Positions 10,890 through 25,244 are shown, counted from the first letter of the stretch. The stretch: 64,000 nt of DNA from Liolophura sinensis (GCF_032854445.1 NC_088302.1:47776521-47840520), one strand, 5' to 3'. The notes: a model not told the origin generated them from the letters alone. Numbers and translations: made by a program.

Positions 10890-11350
10890 GTTTTAATATT
10901 GTTTTGGTCTGTCTACCTATGCGTTCTGCCTACAATTTAGCCTGGTTGCGCTTATCGGTTTTTTCGTACAACCAATATCTAGTCTGTCTGCCAACCCGTT
11001 TACCTATATATGCACCTAACTGTTTTGTCAGCAGTTCTCTCTCTATCTACATATCCCTTCTGTCGACGGTTCTGTTTACTTACCTACCCGGCGTTATGTC
11101 AAGGGTTCTGTTTACTGTATACCAACTCGTTCTCTCAACGGTTCTGCCTACCTACTTATCCGTTCTGTCAATGGCTTTGCCTGCCTCCATATACGGTATT
11201 TTCTCAACGGTTCCGTCTGCCAACTTATCCGTTTAGCCAATGGTCTACCTACTTATCCCTTCTGCATACAATTCTGTCTGCCTACTTATCAGTTATGTCA
11301 AGGGTTCTATCTATCTACCTATTCGTTTTGCCAACGGTTCTGCTTGCCTT
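10890..11350. repeat. Pyrimidine-rich degenerate minisatellite (~32 bp)
   Basis: CCTACTTATCCGTTCTGTCA with ACGGTTCTGCCTA recurs about a dozen times with drift. The long open frames here (10859-11236, 11010-11414) are by-products of the stop-poor unit. Confidence 0.65.
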
Positions 11351-11419
11351 AATATCTTTCTGTGTGAGCTGTTCTTTATGCTTCGTTTTCAAATGTCTTG
11401 ATTCTAAACAGTGATGTGT

Positions 11420-13596
11420 ATGTAACTATATACACTGCGAGGCAAAACCTCTCTGGTGTAGTGCCATTGGGCCAGTACCAAGATTCAGTGTCTCAAATCT
11501 TGATCCAATTCAATCCTCTGGGAACATTTAACGCCAAGTCTTATCTCTAAACGTACCAAGCCAAATCTTTACTCTGTGTGTTTTTGATGCCATATCAAAG
11601 GTCACTGTGTCAGGTCAGAAGGTCATGGTCAATCAGGCCTACTTGGAGAAAAAGCAAGTTAATTGGACCGAAAATAAGTCAGTATATAGTACTGAACGTG
11701 AACTGATGGTATTACATTTATTATACGGTGTATGTGACCGGTATATTTCCGAGAACACTAAAGAGGAATGAACCAGGCAAATTTTTTTATATATAGAAAA
11801 GTATCTTTCTCTCAAAGTACTGACAGAAGCGAAATTCACGCTAACAGTAAACAAAAAACAAATCTTTCTGGTCCCAAATAATGGCACGCAAACCTGAGCT
11901 GTATGAAACCATGGGTTAAACTAAACCAAGCTTTCTGCATGGAAATCTTCTGTTGATCTAACTCTTACGTCAGTAAAATCATTTTTGTAAAAGAAAAGAA
12001 AAGAAAAAAGTAGATACTTCCCCAGCAATGTCCTGATTTCCCATGAAATACTGAACTGTTCCCAAGTGGACATCCTTGTTACACTCAGAAACCAGCTGAG
12101 TCGCTTCGCTGACATCCTCTTTTTTCTCCGCCAATACTGTCGATATTTCTTGCTTATTGCCAGAATTGAAATACATAAAGATCGTTTGTTTGCACAACTA
12201 TGGCTTTTTTTTTCTTCCGCTGAACTGACGCTTTCGTTAGCAATCATCTTTCTTTTGGGATTTCTTTCACCGTTGTTGCCATGTTGTGTATCTAGATTAA
12301 ATTCTTATCAGTCTGCCTGTTCGTCCAACAATCCATTCTCCGTTGGATCAATCAATCCGACCAATCAATCAGTCATCCATCTATTTCTTTATACGTTGGA
12401 TTGATGTGTAATGCCAGACTCTACCATTTTTCACGTGAATGATGTTGGTTGGGTTTATTGGTGGAGGAACTGTAGTGAGCTATCCTCTTGGCTTAAAGTC
12501 TTACCAGATGAAGCGGTAGTTAAATTAAAACACATAACCTTATTGGTCAAGGGTCTGACTCTAGCAGCGAGCCAGCGGTTTAACCATATCAGCCAATAAT
12601 ATTAATATTATCATAATAATCATGATGAACATGAAGATGATGAATCAGTTTACATGCAGCGTGTATATCAATCATCTATACGTCAGCATTCGCCACCAAC
12701 CCATCCAGCCAGCAATCCATTTGAGAATAGATCCTCCATTGAAGAATGCCGTTCAACACTGAAAGGTTAGAGCAAGGAAACAGAACTGGCGGGCCTGTTG
12801 TCATGCAGTATAATGTGGCGGAGTGGGGTGTTATGCCTGGTGTTCTCGGCATAATACTTCAGTGGCGGCAGTACTTTGGTGGCATGAACTCACCTTGTCA
12901 CAGGGTATATATACACACACCCAATGACTCCTCGTCATCATTTGTCAAGTACGATGTAAAAACTCAAGTATACATATATCTATACGATTAATGATATATA
13001 CGGAGCTTACTGGTTCACATGCTTAAAACGACTATATAAGACCCTAAGTCATTGTGGTTGCAAGTGTCAGTTAATCTGACAGGTACCTGTCGATGGTCGT
13101 TGGTTTACTCAAAAGCAATCCACTTCTGCTCCACTAATAAACCCGAGGCAAAGGGAAGCATGTATGTCAAGAATTAATAGGAAAAAGGTTTTGGGCTTTT
13201 TAATAACACCTCCTGAATTTCTGTATAAAATTTTTTATAGCGGTGACAGTGATGAAAATAGAACGTATGCGCAGTACCCAGTAAGAGATACCACAGTATA
13301 GCTTAAAAACTGGTCGTAATATCTACGTTTATACCTCCTTGACATGAAAATGATTCCTGGGTTTAATGATGATGATGAATAATGTTGTTTTTTTAGTTTT
13401 ATGGGGGCTTTTTTTTTCTTGTGAAGCCTATTTCTGCATGAAGCCATGTACATTGAGTGAATGTCATTTCTTTCGATGCAACAGGAGCATAGTTAAACAT
13501 TCAGGTTCCGTGTGAACCTCACAGCTTCCAACGTGGGAAAGACTTACCGCAATGTGTAACTCAGCATATTAGTCACTGCTTGACCGAGTTATGAAA
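11420..13596. other. No recognised gene
   Basis: Overlapping frames around 11921-12404 on both strands share no known motif. An AT-rich simple stretch lies near 12593-12630. Confidence 0.5.
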
Positions 13597-13835
13597 CCTT
13601 AACCGTCATATGGGGTGATGAAGGCGATAAAGAAAGAAATTTGCAACTGAATGACAGCTGTGCCAAAAACGCACCCTTAACCATCATATGGAGGTTAAGA
13701 AGACGATAAAGAAAGAAATTTGCAAGTGAATGACAGCTGTACAAAAAACGCACCCTTAACCATCATATGGAGGTTAAGAAGACGATAAAGAAAGAAATTT
13801 GCAAAGTGAATGACAGCTGTGCAAAAAACGCACCC
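13597..13835. repeat. 79-bp tandem repeat, three copies
   Basis: Unit begins CCTTAACCATCATATGGAGG, continues GATAAAGAAAGAAATTTGCA and ends GACAGCTGTGCAAAAAACGC. Copies 2 and 3 are nearly identical; copy 1 is more diverged. Confidence 0.9.
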
Positions 13836-16027
13836 ATACTCACTGTGCGCTTTTGAGCTCACAGCGAATAACTGTAGGATCTCTAGATACATCAACGTCT
13901 GGCTATGTACTCCTTCGTGAGCTTATACTTGAAAACATAAATCCCAAACAAACAAGAAATTTCTAACTAAATATTACAGAATGGCATTTGCAATATTGCA
14001 GTGCTACATGTATATACTTTCCCTTTTAAAGCAATATAGAAGGTCACATAAGCCTATAATCTATCTTGAATGAATGTTCAAGAGCTCTTTCTATTTCATC
14101 ATTTCCAGTACTGTCATAATCTTTCACCACTCTTTGTTGGTAGAGTCGGTTTTAATTTCCGTGCCAGTTTCCGTGATAGGCTAACGCTATTCATCAAAGC
14201 TTATGAAGCAACAATTAGATAATTTTATGATGATTTTAACTTAATCAGCCTAAATTACTGGTGCCTCTGGGGAAATTCAAACAATCCCCTTACATCCCCA
14301 TCGTTCCATGACTATGAATCTCTCTAATTGAGCGGGGAAATTAATTTCTCCCAAAGCTTTCACCCCAATTGCTAAAGTATGGCGCGGATTAAACGTGGTT
14401 ATACAGCATGCTTCAGTGCTGACATTAACGTCCTCAATCATAGCAGAACCGCCATAATGGGGGTATATCAAAGTCTCCTGGAAAATAAAAACATCATATT
14501 TTGATCCCATCCTTCAAGTCCACCCTTAGCTCGCCCGCCAGTTACAGTGTTTCGATGGCATACACGATACTTTCCGGTACATGCAGGCGGACTGCATGTG
14601 TCGCTTTATGCCAAAGTTTGTCCATTTCTGTGTCCTGAACTATTAAGACCTTTATTTGCCATGTGTGTATGTATCAGAATATGACAGAAACCTAAATTGC
14701 GCTCATGATCTCTGCGCGTACATGGATTTAAGTATTCTTGAAATTACTGGACAGTGTACTGTGTATACGAACCACTGGCATTTCTCACACATCCGCTTGA
14801 TTGCTTGTGAGATGGGATGCGGTATTTGGATATGGGGTGATTGTGTGTGGGGTGCCGTGGGTGTTGGTGGTAGTGGACGGGGGGCGGGGGACGGGGCCAA
14901 CTATAGTAACAGCATTCTCAGTGACGAAAAATTTGTGTAGGCTACTAACAGACAGTTTTATGACATTGATGAAAACAGCATTCCTCACAGCGTTAGTTGT
15001 TAAGTCTTGTAACTGCTTCTACTTTCACTTAAACTGTACATATAAATTCATGTTCCTTAACACATAATATGATGCTAATTCTAATTAAAAATGAAATATT
15101 TATATCTATATATCGAAGTAATTGTCATGTCTCAAGAGGGATGTAAGTGGGCTCTTACATAAAATCTAATATAGGTCCACACGTACGTGTAAATGTCCAT
15201 GTAAAGATGTTTAAATACATGTACTATGATAGACAATGGCCCAATACATAGCAAGCTATAATAATTGTATAAATAAATCCAAAGGTATGCATGTAAATAA
15301 TTTTAGCATAATTTCTTGCTGTATTTATATACCTTTCAACACCTCGGCGCATTTTTAGCTGACCGTTTCTTTAAGGCATGAACACAAGGATACTGTTCAT
15401 TGTTTACTCGAGTGGTGTACCTTTTATTGGACAATGGCGTCTCGGGTCAAAGCAGAATTGCCTGTTGTTTTCTTGTAATGTAATACGTTACCATTTTGTC
15501 AAGAAATCTTCGTCACAAAGGTGGGAATGAACAGGTTAAGTCAGGATAACTTCAGGCGGGGAAAGGTACCCCATCGCGTTTTGGTCAGTGGGGCCTTCCG
15601 TACATTTCCGCTCACTGTAATGTGTATGGAACGAAGGCATCCTTTAGAAACGTGGGAGGATATTTTTATGGTCATAGAGTCAGTTCTGAAGGTGTTGATC
15701 ATGAATAATCCTAAGACGATTATCACTGAACCCAAGCCTCTGGAGACGATAAAGAGAGTATTAAAATTTCATGAGATTTTCCGCTCAGAGTGACGACGTG
15801 CGTCAGCGTGAGGAGGTCGGATGTACTGATGCCTGTTCAAACTACGGGCTTTAATTGATTGCTCTAATCATCACTGCTGGAATTTCGCTCAGTGTTTCTG
15901 ATTTTAATTGATGTTAGGATCAGGCATCGACTGTTGTGACATTCTCAGACAACGGTTGCTGGACACCCCATGCATCAGTCTCACGTTTTGTCTGTGCCGA
16001 GTAACCATGAGCCTGTTCTCTTCACCC
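13836..16027. other. No recognised gene
   Basis: A 90-residue frame at 15521-15793 (GMNRLSQDNFRRGKVPHR..) is unrecognised and lacks splice or neighbour support. A short G-rich stretch lies near 14865-14890. Confidence 0.45.
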
Positions 16028-16358
16028 TACTGGTAGAGCGTCAGCGTCGGGAGCGGTACATCCAGGGTCAATCCTGGGTCGGGTCACACCTAAGAGCTTA
16101 AAAAAAGGAAGTTTTAGCTTCCTCGCTTGGCGTCCAGCAACAAAGCTATAGTGAAACGACCGACTGACACGTATCAGGATAGTGGCTCGGGCGGGGCGGC
16201 TTATTTGCCTTCAGTAAGGCGTCTCAGATAAGCAGCACTAGATAAAAGAGCGGCGAAAATCCGTCCTGCAGCAAGAGGGCACATGACATACACTCCTTCG
16301 TCGTCATATGACTGAAAAAATTAAGTACGACGTTAAACCCCGAGCACTCACTCACGCT
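16028..16358 (+). mobile_element. tRNA-headed SINE, second family (ACTC tail)
   Basis: Head CTGGTAGAGCGTCAGC (A-box-like) and GGGTCAATCCTGGGTCGGGT (B-box-like), a body of about 250 bp, and the end TACGACGTTAAACCCCGAGC followed by ACTCACTCACGC. Such ACTC-tailed repeats are familiar from molluscs. Confidence 0.7.
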
Positions 16359-16900
16359 TCACCATACATTGTGTAGATTTACCTCTTTTTCTTAGCAATG
16401 TCACGCCATTGCCATACCATCGGTCGAAGTTTTCAATGTGACATCAGTCTGTTTGTTTTCTACAATATGCCAAATATATGCATATTTTCGAGTACATGCC
16501 ATTAAACAAGAATGCAATAAAATTAAAATAAATAAAATGCGGATATATTCTAATGTCACGTGTGTTGTTTAATGGCATTTACTGCATTGTTAGTGTAATA
16601 ATGTTTGTTTTTCATGCATGCCATGTGGACAAAACTTGGTTTGTTGTCCCTAAATTTTCCAAATAGGCAAAAAAGGGTGTCACAGGCTCTCCCCACGAAG
16701 CCTGTGTAGTTAAGAATAAATGTGCCTTTCTACCATATGTCTTATAGGCATATGTCTTTCTGGTATTTCACATGCAGGTATTAAAAAAATAACACGTGTA
16801 TAAATAAAATGTGTATATGTATCGAAAAAGTATCCCAGTGAAAGTTTACGAAGCGTGCTCATTGAGAAAATCGAAACAGTCGCCATGTTATCGATTTCAA

Positions 16901-16960
16901 CCAATCAGGCGAGAGCTATTTATATAATTTCAGAAAGCGCCCTTTTCCGCTGTGACGTCA
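16901..16960 (+). promoter_or_regulatory. Promoter-like motif group without a gene
   Basis: CCAATCAGG at 16901, TATTTATATAA near 16917-16927 and a perfect CRE TGACGTCA at 16953-16960. No convincing coding frame follows on either strand, so this may be coincidence. Confidence 0.25.
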
Positions 16961-19599
16961 TGTACTTTTGAGTCATACAGATTGACGAGTATAGGGCTTG
17001 AGTGACGCAATATTGTTGTTCCAATTTCTCTATAATACGGCGTATTCCAGGGCTCGGTAGGAATTCACATTAGAATTAATTGATACAGAGTTACCAAGCA
17101 CGTCCGAAAAACTAAACAAGGGAAATTAATTTCCCACACATAACAGAACAGTTTCTTTATTGTCTGTTTTTCTAGAAGGCTAAAAAAATAAGAATTACAA
17201 AACTATGTCCCTTCCGCGTTTCTGTGGTTTCTAACCAAGTTTTCTGTTTCATTTTGTGTTGTCTTTACTTTAACCAAAATAATTGTTTGTGTTACATGCA
17301 TCAGACGAGCTTATGACGACATCTTTCGTGTAAAATTACAATGGAAAAACGACAGAAACCACAGAATATGTTCATTTCTTCTCACTCTTACTAAAAGGAA
17401 AAACACTTATGTCTAACCTGAATGACTAAGTGTGTCGTCGTTATTTGAACACGGGTAGAATGGGTGGGTCACTTTGTGCATAGCATTCGTTCAGATAATT
17501 TATTACGTTTTTATCAGCGAAGTAAATAGAAACTATGATAGCTCTTATATCGATCTTATCGAATGAAAGAAAACCGAGATCAAAGGTTAAGCCAGATAAA
17601 TATGTAAGACCATCTTAGATAAAAGGATAACAGTTAGTTTTTCCTGAGAGGAAATTGGTGTGACCTCATTTTTACTATGTTGTGCAAGTAAAACATATAA
17701 TATCAACATTTTCATTACATGCATGGCATGACACTTTTCGTCAGTATGCGCCCAAACATGATTATAGATCAGAAGGGTATCTCAAGCCTTGTATCTGCCT
17801 TGATCACGTATATGCGGCTATGCCAACAGAGCGCTGTGCCAGAAAGCGGTTGTCAGCGTCCTTTAACCGTTTAATTCGTCTTCCATGAAGTTCACTTGCC
17901 TTCCATCAATATGGTGCCTAAGAGGCTTTAAGCCTATAATCGTTCATGAGTATGGCATAGGCCCCAACATTAAGGTGGCATATACACATACGGCATTGAA
18001 CGTCAAACAAATAATCATTGCGTTTTTATACCTCAATAAGAGTATACCACAGATTAAGACTAATCTTTATTTGAATATTCAGCTGATCGGCGTTTAACTC
18101 ACAAAGAACACGTGGATTATGTAATTTAGATGAACATCTTTATGTTGTAGAGCGTGTTATGTAACACAAAGAACGTGTCCTTTCTGGCAAAACTCTGTTA
18201 TACTCAGCGTAGTAAACTTAAATTAAGAAATCTTTATCAGTCAAGAAAACATGGTAATTCAAGCCAAGATATCAAAAAACAGTCTGATGGAAAGCCTGCA
18301 TAGTACCGTATTTTGGTAAAGTTTTTTCATCATGAAATACATTCTTTATTTCCTTATCTTATATTTTTTATCACTTTTAAATATGTAAAATGTGTGGCAT
18401 TATGTAGACTACTATGTTAATGAAAGAAAACAATCTCTGTGAAAACTAACAAACTTACCCACGTTCAAAACTTAGGTTTTCGCCTTGAGTGAAGAATGCA
18501 TTTGTTATTGGTACATAGTTTATTCTCCAGCTGGTAGACACGGTAGTGCTGTTTGTATTAAAGGAGAAGTCCGTCGCTCTGGCCGAAGGTGCTTGGGTGC
18601 GCTCTAACAAATCAAGATAAACCAGAGAATTATCTTGTTTTTACCTGGGCGGCGCCTGGCACTCGAGAAAGCCTGTATGTTCCCAAATTATACTTAAAGT
18701 TGGCTAATTTTATTGTACCTGAACAAGTTCGTATCCCACAGCCTTCAACCGACGGCCTCGTCTAGCCTGCGGGGAATAAACGATTGTTGAAGCAAAAAAT
18801 GATTTGTTAGAGTGTAGCGAATTGGAACATTAGCTGTATTTCATTTTGGTGGACGTCTATAAACTTCATGTAAGACCATGTTAACGGCACTAAGAACGCT
18901 GCTGACCACTTTTTGTCAGCGAAACTCCTTGAAAAGTGCAAGCCCAGGAATCTCCAAAATTCCTCGTTTGAGGCTAGCAAAGAGCCAACAACTCTAACGT
19001 CCTGTCATTCAAAGGACAAGCGCCTCGTTCAACTCTCGGCCATCAATCGTTTTACATAACTGTGAATTTACTTTCGTGTTTTTAAATTCTAACTGGAAAA
19101 TAAATGAAGAGACACACTTATCTTTTACGTGATATTTTTTTTTTGCTTGCTTAATAAATGGGTTTAATGTTGATCTCTGTAATTCCTAAACTTTAAACCG
19201 AATAACACCATGTGTTTAATCATGCTTGAGATACGGGTGTAGTGTACACTCATACGTTTTCGAGAAAAAAAATGTCCCAGAGTAAAAACGATCCACAACT
19301 ACAGAAGCCCGGCGTCCAATTATTATGCCCTAATCTGTTTAGGTAATGAAACACTTAATCATTCTGTAATGCATTACACTTAATCTATTCGTCTAAGCAG
19401 CGAAAGCATTTCTTACACTTATGTTACTTTATCTTTTCAGTGCCAACTTTGATTTCCTCATTTGTTTTCAAAGGGATCAAGTCACTGTTGCACGTTAGGC
19501 GTATCTGATTTGCTTTGAATTTCTTTTAAACTGCAGAATTTCACGATAGATTTATATTTCAGGAGTACAGCTTGTCTATTTCCCAGTTTCCATTGATCG
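16961..19599. other. No recognised gene
   Basis: AT-rich, only short frames, no repeats noticed. Confidence 0.5.
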
Positions 19600-19647
19600 T
19601 TGTTAAGCCATAATCATTCATTCATTCATTCATTCATTCATTCATTC
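19600..19647 (+). repeat. SINE tail with (ATTC)n
   Basis: GTTAAGCCATAATCATTC followed by about nine ATTC units. The same tail lead occurs at 55738-55770 (GTTAAGCCATAATCATTC with TTTATTCATTTC), so it marks a dispersed family and not a random microsatellite. Confidence 0.6.
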
Positions 19648-19761
19648 CATTAATCGTGGGGCCTTGACAAACGGCCATCGACACTTGAGTCACTGCTTGA
19701 ACAACCCTACGTTCGTTGGAGATCACTACATCTAACAATATGGTGTGCGTATCTGTACGTC

Positions 19762-19886
19762 ACACGTGGGAAAGTTCATCAGTTCCCCGTGCACCCTGTT
19801 CTCATAAAAAATAAAAGAATGCAATCGGCGAATAAGTGAAAGGTGTTTTTCATATGGCGTTTGACAGCAATCAAATAAATCATTGA
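19762..19886 (+). mobile_element. Old SINE fragment
   Basis: CACACGTGGGAAAGTTCATC then a degenerate core ending CAATCAAATAAATCATT. Related to the fragments at 30120-30545. Confidence 0.4.
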
Positions 19887-19889
19887 AGA

Positions 19890-22160
19890 GGTTATCAGGT
19901 GAAAAGTTGTTTAAACCAGGCTATGTGTGGAAGAAAACCGGAGGTTTAAATCGTCAACTCTTGGCAAGCTACGGACGAACTTTCACACATGTGACATAGA
20001 CTTGCAGACCAATTTGGAGGAAAACTAAGGCTAAACTGCACAAAACGCCACAAGGCTTCGTCGTCCTCTAATTGTCGGGAACCCCCAGCCATGAGGTAAA
20101 TATTTTTAAGCACAATGTAAAACATAAATCCAACTTATACATAGTGTACGAAAATAACCTGCAGTTTTTTCACTCACATGTAGGTAAAGATAAGGGTGGC
20201 CATAAATTACATAAACTATCAGCTTTTTATAGAATATAACCAGATGGTGTACCATCTGTGTGTGCATCAATATGCACGAGTTTGTCTACTTCAAAATGCA
20301 CATGGTACAATAAAAATCTATAAAATCCACCAAATATGATATCATAAATAGATCCCAAGTGTCAAAAATCTTCCAGACAATTACTGTTTAAACAAGATTC
20401 TTATTAAGTAAGCCCTTGACACGACATGCGATTGTGTAACATAAGCAATACCTAATCAATACGTTGGTAAATGTTTTTGATAAAAAAAAAATCCATGAAA
20501 CGTGACGCTTCACATACATGGGGTATGCACGTCTGCAGCCGTGGGTTATTTACAGAAACACTCGTTAATAGTCCACACAGGCCGGGGAGAACTTATGCAG
20601 ATTTTATTTCGTTTGCAGTGGAACGGCAATACTCTGTTATCATTCATACTTTCTTGTGAGACGCCAGTCTCTCAGGCACTGTAATAAATCTGTTCTAAAT
20701 ATATAAGAATTAAGAAATCCTGCACAGCTATTCCTATCAGTCTGCCGTCTAAATACACCGGCTTTGTTAAAGCATGTATTGATTTTTCACCGAGCGGAAC
20801 AGGTTCTTGTCAATCAAGATTGTGGCCATTACGGGATTGTCCAGTAAGTAGTCCAAGCCTCCATTTGTTGTGCGACTGCAACGAATACGGCAATCGACTT
20901 GTACGAGCGCAGCTTAAGGGACTCCTCATATAAAGAAACCTGAATGCTGAAGCTTGGATTGCAGTACTGCAAATTGGCAAATTACTCATCGACATGAAGT
21001 TCTTTAATGAAGAGCCCTAATGTGAAAGCATTTTTTTCTGTGGATCAGCGAGACCTAATTCTTGTATCGCACTTGTGTTGGCTATAACTCAAATTGAACT
21101 TCGGTTAAAAGCGCGGATTGCAATAGTGCTTGTCGAAGAACGATGTTAAAGGGGTTGTTATGTTGTGCTACGGCTGCACTGCTTGTATGACCCATTTCCA
21201 TATTGGAAGTAGAGCCATTCGAGAAACTTGTTTCACAGAAGAAGCAAAAAAGAAGCGTGTTTTTTATCCACATCTGCATTGTCAAACAGTATCTCCTCGG
21301 TCTGATGTACAATAAAACAGAATCACTTGTAAAACTGACAATCAAAGTTTCTACCTGCTAATACAGAGGCAGAAAACAAAACACAAAATCGGCCAAAGCC
21401 TTACAGCTGGTTTTACGGTAACAGAGAGGTGAACCACGAAGCTGCCGTTCAACATCAGACATATCACTTGGGCCTGATATCGTTTTGGAAAAGACCCACT
21501 TTTGTAAAGCCATCAATTAAAGTTTATGGCTGGTTTTTATCTATTAACGCTGAATTAATTTAACGTAGACAAATTCATGAATTTTTAATGTGGGATTTAT
21601 GGACAAATTGGATATTTTTTTCCCTTGAAGAAATTCTTATGAAGTGTACACGTGTAATGAGTCGCTCTTTAATGTGCCTCTCTGTACTGGGATTCAGTAC
21701 AAAATTAATGGATAATTGATTTTCTGTTCAAATGTTTTTCAAAATTTCAAAGCACAAAACGAAACTTTATAGGGTGGTCATAAATATTCTAACCGAAAAA
21801 ATCCCTCTGAAGTTAGGAATGAATTAGGCCGTATTACCCAAATACTAGAATCTAAATGTCTGCATATTGCTAGCAACACGGAGAAAAATGATGAGAGAAT
21901 GTAGTGTAGTTATGTGACCAGAAAATGTAACATTCACGTTTTATTTTCTCTGTATCAGCTTGGGTCAAATGTTTCCAGGAATGAATGCTGATCAACTTTT
22001 TCCTAATCCCATCAGTTTCCTTATAAAATATGCATACAAACCGGCTGGTTTTTCGCAAGCCTTAAAATTATCATGTCTCTTTCTTGCGTTCAGCGACCTT
22101 TCAAAATGGGAAATGAGTTCGAGTGACCTGTTTAGATAATTGGCCACATGCTTTTTGTTC
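19890..22160. other. No recognised gene
   Basis: Short frames near 20471-20684 and 21082-21345 show no motif. Confidence 0.5.
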
Positions 22161-22163
22161 GCC

Positions 22164-22232
22164 AGCAGAATATCCACTTGTGAGATCCGCTAGCAGAATA
22201 TCCACTTGTGAGATCCGCCAGCAGAATTTCCT
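22164..22232. repeat. Short tandem duplication (~29 bp, two copies plus)
   Basis: AGCAGAATATCCACTTGTGA with GATCCGC, repeated twice and begun a third time. Confidence 0.85.
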
Positions 22233-22234
22233 TT

Positions 22235-23420
22235 CAGTAAAGTCAAGTGAGCCTTTCCAAAATATAAAAAAAACTGTAACTCTGTTTGGACGAAGGAAAG
22301 AGGAAGTTTCCCATTTAACTTTGAAGGCTTAGTTCGGTGAGAACTAAGTCGGTGAGAGCATGGGTGGTTTTTATGGCGTTTAGCCAGAAGCTGCTGTCTG
22401 TTTGTAATTATGCGGGTGTTTAGCTGAGCTATACAGGCTCCCGTCCATCATGAATATATCTCCACACTGGCAACAAGCCTTCATTCGCAATCCTCAGATT
22501 TCGGACTGAAAATATGTCTTTAAAGTTTATTGGCGAGGCTTCAATCCATTAAGGCCCCTACAAAGCGAGTTTTAAAGTCTTTTTTGTTCAGTGGAGTGGT
22601 TCGGTATAATGATTCTCAGTTTTACACACGATTGTGACTCTCAGAGTTAGGAGCGTGCCGAGGTTTTGCGTTTTTAGCAGGTTTTAATTTACCACCATAT
22701 TTCCCATACAGTCTCTCTATGTATCATCTACAGGTTGATTGGCGCCAACAACTGATAAAATCTCATTTTTCTTTAATACTTAGACAAAATAATAAAAAGG
22801 GACTTTTTTCAGGTTTTCTTTGCCATCTAGTTTTGGCAGTGAAGTGAATATGCGATAAAGAAGTCTGACTTCCTTCATTTGTCAATTCCCGGGAAGAAAT
22901 CTATATTGGCTACTCTTTCGGAGTCTGCTCAGAACCGTCGCCGTTCTCTCTGTACATAGCCTTCATACGTCATGGCGTATTGTCAGAAATAATAAACTTT
23001 TGTAACCATGCCTGCGTAGACTTCAAAAAACCACTAATCATGTAGGTCTGTAGTAGAGTTGAACTGCAGCATTGAGATCAAATGGTAACAGCAGTGAAAC
23101 TAAGAGCTAACGGTAAAACGAGATCATTGGCAAGATGGCGTAATGAGGGGTACGTGTGTAGAGCCTACACAACGATATATAGACCTTTCAAGTCGTACCG
23201 AGTCGAACTTTTCACCCCATTAACATGTGTTATTAAGGATAACAAATAATGCTGTTTCATAATTACGTAACACCGTTTACTTGACGCCACTTTTGAAGGG
23301 CAATAAGTATAAATCAGATGCCGATTGTACAAGGATGGTATTCTAAAATACGTTCAACCACGGCGTTCTCGTCGAGTCAGCAATCTTACAGCATTTTATG
23401 AAACCATTTTGTTTCTACAC
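22235..23420. other. No recognised gene
   Basis: Nothing recognised before R3 copy 2. Confidence 0.5.
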
Positions 23421-23423
23421 CAG

Positions 23424-23636
23424 TGCATGACATCTAATAAATTGCAATGAATTTCTTCTTTTACGCAGGAGACAGGTGCGTTGTTGACATTTAAGCCTGA
23501 TTTACATAAACAGTTACAATAAAACCCTAACTGAAGTAAACTTACACTCGGCCGAATTTCAGTGGCGACGTGTGACCATTTGGTTGCTATCACACTGTTG
23601 TCGCTGCTCTGGTTTTACGCTGTAGTCTTTTATATT
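23424..23636 (+). repeat. Dispersed repeat family R3, copy 2
   Basis: About 213 bp from GACATCTAATAAATTGCAAT through TTTACATAAACAGTTACAAT and CGACGTGTGACCATTTG to GCTGTAGTCTTTTA. With copy 3 it defines the unit's probable limits. Confidence 0.7.
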
Positions 23637-24435
23637 TAAATCTGTGCAATCCACACTAATAGACATTTTCATACTTAAAATCTCAAGGACACTCAGTGGG
23701 TTGATGATCTTTTATGTCTTAAATTTTCAATGCGGCTTTCAAACGTTCTACACCATGCTAAGTCAGCTTTTTATCTTGTCCCTTTTTAATTGGAAAAACG
23801 ATTGCCTGTAGACGTTTGAGGATTCTAAAAAATACTTGCAAACCCAAAACTGTGTAAGAAAATGGCTCAAGCTTCGCGAAATCTTAAGCTTGCAGGCGTT
23901 CATTATGAAAGAGAAAGCACGCAGAGATCTTTCCAAACTAATGTACAAAGTTTTATCGACCTGGTTCCTTTAATAGGCCATACATTTTCTGTGCGGTATC
24001 ACATTTTATGCTGTAGACCAAGGCTCATTATCAAATCACGTCGTATGAAACGTTTTATTAAAGTGGTTCTGGTGACATCTTGGTTTGGCACTTGTCACTT
24101 AACATGAAATCTGAAGTACTTATGAAGATGTGGTAATGTTTAAATTATACATCCATGGGGATTATTTTCATTTTGGGTTGTGTTAATCGTGGTTGTGGCA
24201 CATAAAAATATCATGCCGGTATTTGCCAGTACATATCATGAAGCACTGCACGTTGCTGTATTATCATCTTGACTCACTCATGCATTACCACTTTGGCCAA
24301 GGAAAAGGCATTTCTAGATTGCTCTCATTGGTCTCGGTCACAATCGAGTTTGTTGACAACCAGTTGTGGACATCGTTAGCGTGGTCGTTTCTGCAATCTT
24401 ATGCGTTCCTTGAAAACCACTAGTCTTCCACCAAT

Positions 24436-24675
24436 ATGGCCTGTAAGCGCATGTATATGTAAGATACACGTGAGAAAGGTCAATAGCTTCCCCTGGCCTG
24501 TAAGCGCATGCATATGTATGTAGTGTACACGTGAGAAAGGTCAATAGCTTCCCCTGGCCTGTAAGCGCATGCATATGTATGTAGGGTACACGTGAGAAAG
24601 GTCAATGGTTTCCCCTGGTCTGTAAGCGCATGTGCATGTATGTAGGGTACACGCGAGAAAGGTTAATGGTTTCTT
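24436..24675. repeat. 61-bp minisatellite, four copies
   Basis: Unit: GGCCTGTAAGCGCATGCATA, TGTATGTAGGGTACACGTGA, GAAAGGTCAATAGCTTCCCC. Copies differ by a few bases. Confidence 0.9.
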
Positions 24676-25244
24676 CCTTTTCCTTGATTTGCTTGTATTC
24701 GCTTTTTGTTATACCCTTGCCAACAATGACTGGGTGCAGCCTGGGCTCAACCCAGCTGTCGTCTTAAATGAAGCTTGCCTTCCTTAGGTGTGGTAGGGTT
24801 AACGAATGGTCACTCTAATGTCAGTTTTATGCTGTCTGTAATTTCACGATATGTTGAAGACTAGCTTACTGGCTGGGATTTGGTACCAACCAGAGTCAGT
24901 AGTTGTTTGGTATAGATACTGTGTTAGTCTTATTATTTGCAAGTGTAGAAGTTTTTCCAGTTTCATAATGTGAGAATAATGTTTTCAAACACGTATAGGT
25001 GGCGGTCTATATGAAACAGTTCACGATAATCTCAATCATTGTTCTCATCGGATCCGAGACTAGCCTAATTTATGTTTGTAGAAATGTTTGAACAGGTTGT
25101 TACTGGTACCAACATTCAACTCTTTTCAATTTAAGTAGAATTCTACAAATCCTACGACATCAACCTTAGATGAAAGATGTTCAAGGTGTATCCAGTCATC
25201 TGATAACAACAAAAAATATCTGGAATAACAAAATAGCATTTGCT

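Noticed and set aside
10859-11414. Two overlapping frames of 125 and 134 residues
   Set aside because: They run through a pyrimidine-rich degenerate minisatellite; the residue pattern simply follows the repeat.
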